The notes under the pieces were generated by a model that was given only the letters and a program-made list of their open reading frames with translations, was not told the DNA's origin and did not search any database. Positions 43,201 through 46,750 of a DNA stretch of 64,000 nt are shown here, piece by piece (position 1 is the first letter of the stretch; the number at the start of each line of letters is the position of its first letter). The DNA is taken from positions 1,511,001-1,575,000 of the forward strand of contig OX335652.1 in NCBI GenBank assembly GCA_946894095.1, in the 5' to 3' direction. The DNA comes from Incurvaria masculella (Eukaryota; Arthropoda; Insecta; Lepidoptera; Incurvariidae). A program made the position numbers and the translations under genes.

Positions 43201-44032
43201 TTTTATCTTCTTTGGACTTTTTCTCTAGTATTCCACCGGGGTCGCTCGACTTTGGAAACTCTGGGTTCTCTGTGGCAGAGTCGGGCCGCTCAGGGCTCCC
43301 GCTACTCGTGTCGGTGTACTCTCCCTCTTCGCATTGCTCAGCCTTCTTACGAGCCTCCTCCTCTGCCTTCCTCACGGTCTCTTCAAACACCGTGCTAAAC
43401 TTTAGGTTCTTTATTTGTATTTTACCTTTGGTTTTGTCAGGGTCCGCATTCTCCACCGCCTTACTCTCGAGAGTGTGTCGCAGGTCATTTGAGCTTAGGC
43501 GAGGTGAATCGGGCATTGGGATATTCCTTGTTTCCTCATTTTTTATTGAAATTTGCAAGTGGTTCTCACTGTCCCGAGAGATTCGACGGAATTTACATTT
43601 TGAATCGCCTTCTTCTTTTATTTTTGGTTCAGATTTGACTTTAGGTTCCGATTTGATTTTTTCTTTGGTTTTCGATTGGTCTCTCTCTGTCTTCGGCAGG
43701 CGTTCAGGACTGTGCTTCCGCTTCGGCGATGGTGTGAGGGAGAGCGAGCTGCTTCGGTGACGCTTGATTTTCTTTTTGTGACGCTTGCGCCGACTGTCAT
43801 CCGAGGAGCTGCCGTTGTAACGCGAGCGCTTTTTGTCTTTCTTGTGTTTCTTCTCCTTCTTGGATTTCTTGCTCTTGCGCTCTGGCGTTTCACGAATTTC
43901 CGGCGGCGCCGCGTTAAAAACACCAAAAAGCTCCGAAAGAATCTCGTTCGAAGATTTTGTCTCCGACTTAACGCGAGTAGGGCTGCTTTTCTCGCGTTTG
44001 ATGAGATTCTCTACGGCTGTCATCAGAGACAT
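7182..44032 (-). CDS. SON: SON DNA/RNA-binding splicing factor, complete 14-exon gene
   Basis: Nuclear-speckle SR-like protein; in vertebrates SON promotes splicing of weak introns. Coding exons in order are 44032-43197, 42547-42437, 41435-41163, 40904-40744, 40225-40053, 39004-38846, 37912-37842, 37156-37077, 36158-36082, 35507-35418, 34189-34061, 10264-10091, 8418-8236 and 7292-7182. The summed length is 2628 nt, exactly 876 codons, and all phases agree. Layout: Lys/Ser-rich acidic-basic N-terminus, RS domain (about 316-407), a conserved linker with a FPVSSGTQHR motif, a G-patch (about 725-778), and a C-terminal dsRBM (about 795-875). The order RS, G-patch, dsRBM identifies SON. The gene is expanded by transposons, above all in the 23.8-kb intron 11. 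The least certain junctions are the donors at 38845 (GTCAGT), 37076 (GTGTCT) and 10090 (GTCCGT). Confidence 0.88.
7332..7622 (+). repeat. interspersed repeat, GGGTTCCGTACCC...TTGGCTGG family
   Basis: Runs from TTTTTAGGGTTCCGTACCCA to a CGACTCGCGCTTGGCTGGTTT end. Further copies or fragments lie at 10811-11135, 42625-42859, 42952-43165, 50963-51032, 53366-53570, 53715-54012 and 56638-56926, in both orientations. All full copies share a GTCC-rich stretch and a TGCCGCTATAACAACAAAT box. It is non-coding. Confidence 0.85.
7998..8152. repeat. short inverted-repeat element in SON intron 13
   Basis: 17-bp perfect inverted repeats CCTAAGTCCGCTAATAG (8002-8018 and 8132-8148 reversed) bracket about 110 bp. 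Likely a small MITE; no target duplication was assigned. Confidence 0.55.
8419..8899. other. SON intron 12, proximal part
   Basis: AT-rich intron with a degenerate (TATG)n microsatellite at 8667-8713. Nothing else is recognised. Confidence 0.45.
8900..9156 (+). pseudogene. LINE 3' end fragment
   Basis: One frame reads GHSLKLN, then RKHFLCNRVVHSWNRLPQEV and VNGFKNLLD, stopping at 9156. This is the C-terminus of CR1/Jockey-like non-LTR elements. The same family is found on the minus strand at 38570-38838. It lies antisense in the SON intron. Confidence 0.7.
9221..9762. mobile_element. TTAA-flanked MITE
   Basis: 542 bp bounded by GGTGGCCCAACCCG (9221) and its inverse ending at 9762. TTAA lies directly outside on both sides (9217-9220, 9763-9766), as for piggyBac-type insertion. 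There is no transposase. Sister copies are at 45148-46641 and, truncated, at 50878-50962. Confidence 0.8.
9767..10090. other. SON intron 12, distal part
   Basis: About 320 bp with a short (AAT)n tract near 9790. No feature of its own; the SON G-patch exon follows at 10091. Confidence 0.4.
10265..10810. other. SON intron 11, 3' end
   Basis: AT-rich DNA between the SON G-patch exon and a repeat. No coding or structured element was seen apart from the CCTGCAG acceptor next to the exon. Confidence 0.4.
10811..11135 (+). repeat. interspersed repeat with (GTCC)n microsatellite
   Basis: Full copy of the GGGTTCCGTACCC family, ending CGACTCGCACTTGGCCGG. Its internal GTCC tract has expanded to about ten units at 10868-10906, the longest in the window. 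Confidence 0.85.
11136..12080. other. SON intron 11 between a repeat and the LTR element
   Basis: Unique-looking intron DNA. A 71-codon minus-strand frame at 11781-11566 has no family I recognise and no support as a gene. The last four bases (GCAC, 12077-12080) are the target-site duplication of the LTR retrotransposon. Confidence 0.4.
12081..13464 (-). repeat. 3' LTR of the gypsy-type element
   Basis: 1384 bp, ending TACA on the inner side. Contains a 109-bp-period duplication (13216-13398) whose units share GAGATCCGGTGCAGCATCTC and a CACCTTGCTGGGAGCG box. These are candidate U3 enhancer repeats. Small ORFs inside are chance frames in GC-rich DNA. The only mismatch I saw against the other LTR is C here versus T near 30343. 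Confidence 0.95.
14035..14265. repeat. three-copy tandem repeat of about 74 bp
   Basis: GAGTGTA followed by TTTC(A/G)ATAATAA recurs at 14051, 14123 and 14199, with intervals of 72 and 76 bp. Lies in the non-coding tail of the LTR element. Confidence 0.7.
15727..16306. repeat. dispersed GATAAGGCTT box array
   Basis: GATAAGGCTT or a one-base variant at 15727, 15810, 15869, 15933, 16181, 16233 and 16297. Several boxes are accompanied by short hairpins such as CGGATTCC...GGTTACGTGG and by a GGGATATTTT partner. A larger imperfect duplication of about 430 bp (15840 versus 16265) is apparent. Confidence 0.65.
16613..20249 (-). CDS. pol: gypsy-type pol polyprotein (PR-RT-RNase H-INT)
   Basis: Long uninterrupted frame, stop at 16613. 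The open frame starts at 20308, but codons upstream of 20249 belong to the inserted element, so the true pol N-terminus is cut. Counting from 20308: retropepsin active site LDSGAE (96-98); RT with SIDLSKAF (Asp477) and YLDD (541-544); RNase H from LHCDAS (691); integrase zinc finger H-X3-H...CEVC (about 884-925); D,D35E core at Asp955 (LSCDLIG), Asp1015 (ISDNG) and Glu1051 (PVERHN). A tail without chromodomain follows. The enzyme frame itself looks undamaged, but it is separated from gag and its promoter by the insertion. A Pro/Ser-rich linker lies between PR and RT (about 285-345). Confidence 0.93.
20250..20830 (+). repeat. left terminal inverted repeat with 3 x 140-bp units
   Basis: Box A, CGTCATCGAGTAACAACATG or a variant, lies at 20281, 20421 and 20561. 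Box B, TAGGTTGGCT...CCTGGCACGTT, lies at 20348, 20488 and 20628. Both have an exact 140-bp period and a fixed spacing of 67 bp. The rest of each unit is diverged. A unique inner part follows to 20830. Box A also supplies the MGPMLLLDDVG start that artificially lengthens the pol frame. Confidence 0.9.
20831..20969. other. inner flank of left arm
   Basis: Short AT-rich stretch with no recognised feature before LINE-derived sequence starts. Confidence 0.4.
20970..21780 (+). pseudogene. CR1/Jockey-like LINE reverse transcriptase remnant
   Basis: Decayed frame with stops and frameshifts. Recognisable pieces in order are SVSCSEIQKV, a P-x-L-K-KG-NYRPVSL-type block near 21165-21230, CDVSKAFDCVDHK (21338-21380), YTAGFSS in place of a PQGS box, and ILFADDKSS (21608-21634) with the FADD catalytic pair intact. 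WCEANNLLLNDSKT follows. It is a fragment, not a gene. Confidence 0.8.
21781..22059. other. junction between retroelement fragments
   Basis: A GC-richer stretch (21900-22060) with CGCCGTGGTCGTAAGTTATA-like sequence. No protein family is recognised; probably the 5' side of the Penelope fragment. Confidence 0.35.
22060..22945 (+). pseudogene. Penelope-like element reverse transcriptase fragment
   Basis: Reads FYGLPKIHKDGNPLRPIVSQ at 22066-22125, the hallmark LPKIHK and RPIVS start of Penelope RTs. Then FDVESLYTHVPV, REGVAMGSPVTPVVANLFME, RYVDDVI (catalytic YVDD) and, after a stop at 22633, LAFLEVLV and HTVYRKPTHT. The connection region with LRAQRLCDKE and LREHGY closes the fragment. The GIY-YIG endonuclease end is not seen. 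Catalytic residues survive, but a stop codon splits the frame. Confidence 0.87.
22955..23830 (-). pseudogene. RTE-like LINE C-terminal fragment (inverted arm)
   Basis: Minus-strand reading: MLEDLYKASIKVGLKMNRDK, VEEYVYLGQ, RRIQLGWAAFGKL, then TYGCETWTLT and LGISLRDMVRKEAISRRTKV. It ends in the PPTRWKD-like tail near 22955-23060. This is the end of an RT plus the short C-terminal domain of RTE-like elements. A second piece of the same region lies inverted at 24849-25515. Confidence 0.8.
23850..24695 (+). pseudogene. CR1/Jockey-like LINE fragment
   Basis: Reads DYGVPQDSIMAPLLFIIFIN from about 23918, IIIYADDANVIV (catalytic YADD), WFAANGLMLNSAKT, then a stop at 24331. The next frame is LKSAYFGYLYSVMTYGIEFWG, FRLQKKAIRIITHS and HGYSTRNK. 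It sits in the loop between the two RTE-like arms. The LINE split at 44810-46750 is of the same kind. Confidence 0.82.
24696..25515 (+). pseudogene. RTE-like LINE fragment (second arm)
   Basis: Starts CRIDHRYIEVLRNLYRSATM, followed by PIPLAKGVRQGDVISPKLFT. From 24849 to about 25515 it repeats, in inverse orientation, the sequence of 22955-23824, with an internal deletion around 25110. Shared text includes KRRIQLGWAAFGKLKFALRS and the TGGRGQANGVWE tail. Confidence 0.8.
25516..25762. other. unclassified stretch next to palindrome
   Basis: A 73-codon open frame (25550-25771) exists but I know no family for it. Probably an untranslated piece of one of the retroelements. Confidence 0.3.
25763..26363. 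mobile_element. palindromic MITE nested in the foldback element
   Basis: 601-bp inverted-repeat unit. The left arm starts CAAATTTGATTGAATGTAAAC; the right arm ends with its inverse at 26363. Arms are paired through AATAAAATAAATCGCCACAA and TATAGAAAACATATACATT. The right arm carries extra bases near 26265. No ORF. Confidence 0.75.
26364..26615. other. inner flank of right arm
   Basis: AT-rich DNA without recognised feature between the palindromic MITE and the right TIR. Confidence 0.4.
26616..27195 (-). repeat. right terminal inverted repeat with 3 x 140-bp units
   Basis: Mirror of the left arm. The reverse complement of box A (CTCGATGACG) lies at 26875, 27015 and 27155, again exactly 140 bp apart. 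It supplies an in-frame stop (27194-27192) that now ends the gag frame. Confidence 0.9.
27196..28472 (-). CDS. gag: gypsy-type gag, truncated at the 3' end
   Basis: 426-codon frame starting at 28472 (MESQDHSVCIDMPEDQ). A capsid-like region contains WNLKYSGETDVREFIARVEE and LKWFRTVRDGVTNWDQLKKA, the Ty3/gypsy retrotransposon gag domain. A nucleocapsid follows with a classical zinc knuckle CLKCKNTGHSFKNC (C-X2-C-X4-H-X4-C). A second knuckle, CFDCGKLNVTSKNC, lacks the His (Val instead). A third CPTC pair follows, then an Asn/Gln/Pro/Arg-rich tail. The last codons and stop come from the inserted foldback element, so the original junction to pol is lost. Confidence 0.9.
28473..29244 (-). other. 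5' leader of the gypsy-type element
   Basis: About 770 bp between primer-binding site and gag start, AT-rich with several out-of-frame ATGs and no ORF. Presumably leader RNA and packaging region. Confidence 0.6.
29245..29259 (-). promoter_or_regulatory. primer-binding site, tRNA-Lys(UUU)-like
   Basis: Minus-strand TGGCACCCGAACTGG starts two bases inside the 5' LTR end. It matches the complement of the animal tRNA-Lys(UUU) 3' end (TGGCGCCCGAACAGG) except at two positions, and starts with the obligatory TGG pairing with CCA. Confidence 0.8.
29262..30645 (-). repeat. 5' LTR of the gypsy-type element
   Basis: 1384 bp, same length as the other LTR, TACA inner and outer ends as above. The 109-bp duplicated U3 block lies at 30397-30579. 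Followed outward by the GCAC target duplication at 30646-30649. Confidence 0.95.
30650..31637. other. SON intron 11 beyond the LTR element
   Basis: AT-rich intron DNA. Short ORFs here have no recognisable motifs. No inverted repeat was found. Confidence 0.4.
31638..32527. mobile_element. MITE-like element with TIRs of about 50 bp
   Basis: GAATTGGGAACAGGCTAGAA with CCTATCCTC at 31638-31690 is mirrored at 32478-32527. It encloses about 790 bp without a transposase. No clear target duplication. Confidence 0.6.
32528..33095. other. SON intron 11
   Basis: AT-rich DNA without recognised features. Confidence 0.4.
33096..33756. mobile_element. inverted-repeat MITE
   Basis: The left end GCTTCTAAAGTTATTAAGG continues GACATAGGACC; the right end mirrors it (GGTCCTATGTCCCCTTAATA then TAACTTTAGAAGC, ending 33756). 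The arms stay alignable for more than 150 bp inward, for example GTTAACTCCCA versus TGGGAGTTAAC. No ORF. Confidence 0.65.
33757..34060. other. SON intron 11, donor end
   Basis: Intron sequence next to the exon-11 donor (GTACAT at 34060). Nothing else is recognised. Confidence 0.4.
34061..39004 (-). CDS. SON: SON exons 6-11: linker between RS domain and G-patch
   Basis: Exon 6 (39004-38846) carries the conserved LRMQFPVSSGTQHR motif. Exons 7-9 (37912-37842, 37156-37077, 36158-36082) are short and Pro-rich (PMIAPPVAPPV, LPALPAPGPQMYPPG). Exon 10 (35507-35418) begins VDIGDMVTQKLQAIR. Exon 11 (34189-34061) ends in ELACGTQAWAKK, which leads into the G-patch exon as in other SON proteins. The small exons are supported by GT/AG borders and phase continuity rather than by long conserved motifs, so 7-9 are the least secure of the gene. 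Confidence 0.75.
34464..34715 (+). repeat. Helitron-like interspersed repeat
   Basis: Reads TATAAATGCGAAAGTAACTC, CACCTAAACCGCTGAACCAA and GTATAGAGATAGTCT, with a GGAGCGGAGCCAGGTACCTC end. A second copy at 37588-37824 ends in CTAG, the Helitron 3' signature. Confidence 0.6.
34716..35417. other. SON intron 10
   Basis: AT-rich intron with a (TATG)n stretch near 34852. A degenerate SINE piece is visible at 34990-35220 (GATCTCATATTTGGC, then TACCAACCTGGGCAGGATTA). No exon evidence. Confidence 0.4.
35508..36081. other. SON intron 9
   Basis: Between exons 9 and 10. AT-rich with a GTGCATGTTGAGTGCACTAA imperfect palindrome near 35770. No gene. Confidence 0.4.
36528..36950 (+). pseudogene. LINE C-terminal fragment in SON intron 8
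   Basis: A 126-codon frame with RLYHGECSSELH, FYHRTTRNRQEMHPYTVDIP, RTNRSSRSF and KLWNALPAELFP. This is the C-terminal tail of an RT of the Jockey/CR1-like non-LTR group. Antisense to SON; no RT core. Confidence 0.75.
37157..37587. other. SON intron 7, 3' part
   Basis: Intron DNA with no recognised feature apart from the CTTTAACAG acceptor beside exon 8. Confidence 0.35.
37588..37824 (+). repeat. Helitron-like interspersed repeat, 3' end preserved
   Basis: Same family as 34464-34715, ending GGGTACCTCAGCTAG with CTAG at 37821-37824 followed by T. Located about 20 bp from the SON exon-7 donor. Confidence 0.6.
37913..38569. other. SON intron 6, 3' part
   Basis: AT-rich. A 75-codon minus-strand frame at 38440-38213 (with KTCWRPLLEVAGNGG) lacks known motifs and splice support. 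(ATT)n tract near 38480. Confidence 0.35.
38570..38838 (-). pseudogene. LINE 3' end abutting a SON splice donor
   Basis: Minus strand: GFFKILNGHYDVPNLKAMYS, RLRGHSLKLN, RKHFLSNRVVEDWNKLPEEV and VNNFKNNLDNHV, ending at 38565. The same family as the plus-strand fragment at 8900. The LINE sequence starts within about 8 nt of the end of SON exon 6. Confidence 0.8.
39005..40052. repeat. SON intron 5 with SINE copies
   Basis: A minus-strand SINE tail at about 39050-39190 (GGTGCCATGCCAGGACCTTC) meets a plus-strand copy at 39195-39610. The latter carries CTTGTAGCCCAGTGGCGCCA, AAAACTGTAGGTCGAAATCC and GGTTGGTACCTTCGACCATC. The hairpin GACCATCATTGAATGAATGATGG lies inside it (quoted arms: GACCATCATT and AATGATGGTC). 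The rest, 39610-40052, is unremarkable. Confidence 0.65.
40053..42547 (-). CDS. SON: SON exons 2-5: RS domain and conserved linker
   Basis: Exon 2 (42547-42437) is Ser/Arg rich. Exon 3 (41435-41163) encodes the RS domain as five tandem 9-residue units of the form HRSRSKDRS, visible in DNA as 27-bp repeats at about 41297-41431; it ends in an SRSRSHPRP-type tail. Exon 4 (40904-40744) is a conserved helical segment (RLADAEKRRLLEVARKNAIN). Exon 5 (40225-40053) begins KSVDELTDFCKHLSKKE, has an acidic Ser patch and ends KAPIVMNIR. Introns between them carry only SINE pieces. RS domains recruit splicing factors by phosphorylation-dependent contacts. Confidence 0.85.
40226..40743 (+). repeat. SON intron 4 with SINE body fragment
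   Basis: 40430-40700 resembles the SINE body (GGTGGTAGAGTTAAATCC, GATAGATGGTCGAAGCTGTC, GGCAAGGCACCTA) without the tRNA-like head. The remainder is plain intron. Confidence 0.5.
41000..41120 (-). repeat. SINE 3' fragment in SON intron 3
   Basis: Minus-strand SINE tail, recognised by CATGATATTAGCCCAACACA and GTGCCATAACAGGACCTTCC. Confidence 0.55.
41297..41431 (-). repeat. 27-bp in-frame repeats encoding the SON RS units
   Basis: Five tandem units around GACCGAGATCTGTGACTTCT (plus strand), each encoding nine residues of the SON RS domain. The middle units are nearly identical, so unit number may vary between alleles. Confidence 0.85.
41745..42035 (-). repeat. tRNA-derived SINE, minus orientation
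   Basis: Minus-strand head GGCTTGTACCTTAGTGGTGC (A box) and CCAGAGGTCTGGGTTCAAAT (B box), followed by the standard SINE body and a GATATTAGCTCAACATACAG end. Lies in SON intron 2. Confidence 0.75.
42036..42436. other. SON intron 2, 5' part
   Basis: AT-rich intron. 42408-42425 reads TTAGGTTAGGTTAGGTTA, 3.6 units of the insect telomere motif TTAGG. No other feature. Confidence 0.5.
42625..42859 (-). repeat. GGGTTCCGTACC-family repeat
   Basis: Minus-strand copy in SON intron 1, from AAAAAACGGCCATGTGCGAG to TACGGAACCCTAAAAATA, with a GGAC microsatellite. Confidence 0.8.
42952..43165 (-). repeat. GGGTTCCGTACC-family repeat, 5' truncated
   Basis: Second minus-strand copy in SON intron 1. Starts AAAAAACCGCCCAACTGCGA and loses homology after GGACGGACGGAGAGCGGAGA, only about 30 bp from SON exon 1. 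Confidence 0.75.
43197..44032 (-). CDS. SON: SON exon 1: charged N-terminal region
   Basis: Single 836-nt exon starting MSLMTAVENLIKREK. Low complexity: runs of KSKK/KEKK/HKKDKKRS, then R/K-rich RRKRHKKKIKRHRSS, followed by SLTPSPKRKHSP and SEPKVKSEPKIKEE repeats. The last third is Glu-rich and predicted coiled-coil-like (EETVRKAEEEARKKAEQ). The basic tracts serve as evident nuclear-localisation signals, and the SP/TP dipeptides are likely phosphosites. These roles are inferred from composition. The donor GTGAGC follows at 43196, and a GGGTTCCGTACC-family repeat begins only about 30 bp further into the intron. Confidence 0.85.
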
Positions 44033-44348
44033 CGTGGCTATGCACTTTCCTACCGGCTTGCGTGACTTCAGCTCAGGCTAACTGCGTTTACTCCTGGGGA
44101 CCACACTGGCAAAGAAAGCACCCTTACGTTAGCATATTAGGGGAGGTGTTTCAGTTTAGAACGCCTTATTTTTCGGATACATCTTCCTTCCATCACCATC
44201 TGTTCGGTACAATCACAGAACATATAATGGTACAATCATAGATGGTACAATCAGGATATTATATGTTCTGTGGGTACAATGTCAAAGAAAAATGTATGTA
44301 CAAGCACAGAAAAGAAAACTGAATTTGTCAGTCTACGTCAAAGATTTC
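44033..44348 (-). promoter_or_regulatory. SON 5' region (promoter/5' UTR expected)
   Basis: Directly upstream of the SON start codon. GC-moderate with a TCAGCTCAGGCTAACTGCG stretch but no clear TATA box. Near 44217-44280 a direct repeat of GGTACAATCA and ATATGTTCTGTG is visible. Regulatory role is inferred from position only. Confidence 0.35.
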
Positions 44349-44349
44349 C

Positions 44350-44470
44350 GAGAAGTCGCTGCGCTCCTCGTCAGCGAATTCTCCGAACTCTTTGGCGCTC
44401 CTACGATTCTCTTTCTACGGTGTAGAGCTTCGTACTCTTTAATAGAAAGAGAATCTCGCAGCGACTTCTC
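44350..44470. repeat. 121-bp palindrome upstream of SON
   Basis: GAGAAGTCGCTGCG (44350-44363) pairs with CGCAGCGACTTCTC (44457-44470). An inner ACGATTCTCTTTCTA (44403-44417) pairs with TAGAAAGAGAATCT (44443-44456). The central loop includes GTGTAGAGCTTCGTAC. Either a tiny MITE or a regulatory hairpin. Confidence 0.7.
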
Positions 44471-44809
44471 AGGAACTCTTTGTTTGTATGTCACTTCAAA
44501 TCAAATCAAATAATTTATTGTAACATAATAAGGCACTGGTACTGAGTAATCTTACCGCTATCTAAGACCGCTACCTACAAAATGCTCTTCGTCACGTTGC
44601 ACCCACATACACAGCGGTCTAGACTACAATTGAAAAGTATTTTAGGTCGTAGAAAGTATTTTCTAGGAGCCAGTTGTGTGATCGAGTGCAAAATTTTCCA
44701 TAATCGAATATCAAAAACGAGAAGCAATAAATAAAAACTAAACTTAAAAAAAAAGTTTACTTGCAAAAATATGAATACAGTGCACTTAATAATTAAAATA
44801 TACAAAGGC
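44471..44809. other. intergenic
   Basis: AT-rich with a TCAAATCAAATCAAAT run at 44499. Otherwise probably the untranslated 3' tail of the LINE that follows. Confidence 0.35.
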
Positions 44810-45143
44810 TTTTCTAATATTTACTTGTGTAATGTTTTTTCTGTGTAACATTACCCTTATTCCTAGTATCATATTTATGTATTTGTTCACTAAACTCTGA
44901 CGGATTCCTTCTCACGTGCAACGCAGTCTTCTTTATGTAGATGTCGTATACAGTAAGCATCTTTAGTTTTTTAAAGAGTGGAGTACAGTGAGAGTCCCAT
45001 GTGGAATGTGATATTGTGCGTATCGCCTTCTTTTGCAGCCTAAACACTCTTGAAACTTCTGCGTTTCTGTGGTTAGTATGGAATAGAAATAACCGTAGTA
45101 TGCGTTAGTGAGGGTCTCGAGGCCGCAAGATTTTGAGAGTACT
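44810..45143 (-). pseudogene. LINE fragment, 3' part (split by insertion)
   Basis: Minus strand: SCGLETLTNAYYGYFYSIL, then FRLQKKAIRTISHSTWDS, LTVYDIYIKKTALHVRRNP and YDTRNKGN. Same type as 24377-24690. Its upstream half continues at 46646-46750 on the other side of a TTAA-flanked MITE. Confidence 0.8.
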
Positions 45144-45147
45144 TTAA

Positions 45148-46641
45148 GGTGGCCCAACCCGGAGGGACGAACTCATTCGCGGGCACTGTACAAAACCGTG
45201 CTGTTGCGCTCTGTAGCCCTACTATGAGTTTTCTATCGAACGAACGAAAAATATCATCGAATGTTCACGAACGAGATCGAACAGCGTTACAGTCGCTACC
45301 ATGGGTTACTTTATTCACCGACGGATTGCTTATCGAACGCTCGATGAACGTTGCGTTCGACCAGAGACAAGAAATAATGGAAGATAGTGAGTAGGCCGTG
45401 ATTAACTGTGTCCGTATCTTCTTTCGCATGAGATAAAATAGGACCGCACTATTATAAATTGAGTATAAATTTGCTAAGTTTACTAGTAAAAACATACCAC
45501 AAACCGTTGATTGTTGGCAGCCGATATTTGTTGACCGATACCTTGCCGGCGGCGGGCGGCGCGAGACAATAAGCGTGACTCATAGGGCGTACCATCTGTC
45601 TGTAAATAACATCATATACCTAGTTACCCATTTCGCGCAAATGTTTTGTCAATGTTTGACTTTGGTTTTCTTGGATGCAATTATAATTGTTTTATTTTTC
45701 TTATTGATTACCGATACAGGTTATGTTTTGAATGCTTTATTTTCTTTGCATAAAAAAATATGTATTGAGGAAATACACCTACATAAATTAAATTAAAAAA
45801 AAAATCCTGAAACAGGTTTGAAGAAAGGTTTATAAATAAAATACACCGTAAAAAAATTTTTTTCGAGTCAATGATTTCAAAGGTAATATATAAGTCAATG
45901 TTTCGAGTGGTATTTTTTTACGTAGAGTTGTAGCGTACTCATTAATAAGTTGCTAACATAATATTGAATTCATAAATTGACATGAAATACGCTTGGTTTT
46001 TCATCCTTGGCACTAAAATGTGTGTTCGATCGTCCTTTCACCCAAGATATGACTAGTGAAAAGAAATTCGAATAACGTTATCGAAGTGATCACGTTGAAC
46101 TGTCAAAATGTACACTCATGGTACCGTTTTTCATACAACCGTATCGCGTCGTCGTTCGATAACGTTCGCGATGCTCGACAACGAGCGTGAATATGAACTC
46201 GTAGTGCCGTTTTTAGTAATAAGATCGTACGCTAGAGGCGCTGCAATTTTCCCCATACAAAAATATCGTTAACGTTGATCGAAGTGAACATTACCAAAAC
46301 TCATGGTAGGGCTACTGGGACCGTCTCTGTTTCAATGAAAAATACAGGCTCCGTGATGAGGAAGATGCAACATGTCCACAAAAAAGACAATGTGCATAGT
46401 GTATGATTTGGTAAGATTTACGAAAATTTTGATTTCAAAACGACTTATAGCTAAAAGTAAACCACGACCGCTGTAGTCAAAAATCTAACAAAAACCAAAC
46501 AGATTATTAATCTTGATTAAATAAGCTATGTCTGATGACTAATGTAAAGCTATTTTGAGCACAACTTTGGATCTCTGACAAGAAATATGGGCGTGATCTT
46601 CTTTCCCCTTTTGTATGGGGAGATGAGCGGGATGGGCCACC
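45148..46641. mobile_element. TTAA-flanked MITE interrupted by a second element
   Basis: Ends GGTGGCCCAACCCGG (45148) and inverse (to 46641), with TTAA at 45144-45147 and 46642-46645. Outer parts are a reverse-oriented copy of the 9221-9762 MITE. The extra 1.1 kb (45214-46314) is a later insertion. Confidence 0.85.
45214..46314. mobile_element. 1.1-kb element with TAGCCCTACTATGAGTTTT ends and CTG duplication
   Basis: Terminal inverted repeats TAGCCCTACTATGAGTTTT (45214) and inverse AAAACTCATGGTAGGGCTA ending 46314. 3-bp direct repeat CTG at 45211-45213 and 46315-46317. Subterminal regions on both sides are full of TCGAACG/CGTTCGA-type words. No transposase ORF. The comparison copy at 50930 shows the empty site. 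Superfamily unknown. Confidence 0.8.
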
Positions 46642-46645
46642 TTAA

Positions 46646-46750
46646 GGCAGTAGCACGCTTTTGATAATTTCTCGCATAGATTGTCGATATGTATATTAAA
46701 TCTTAGATTTAACTTTCGTGCTGCATATCTACTCAGCAAAGCGAAAACGA
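46646..46750 (-). pseudogene. LINE fragment, upstream part (split by insertion)
   Basis: Minus strand SRYAARKLNLRFNIHIDN then CEKLSKACYC. It resumes at 45143 in the same frame once the MITE and one TTAA copy are discounted. Confidence 0.75.

Noticed and set aside
43212..43760. 182-codon plus-strand ORF opposite SON exon 1
   Set aside because: Antisense shadow of the highly biased Lys/Glu/Ser coding sequence; no motif.
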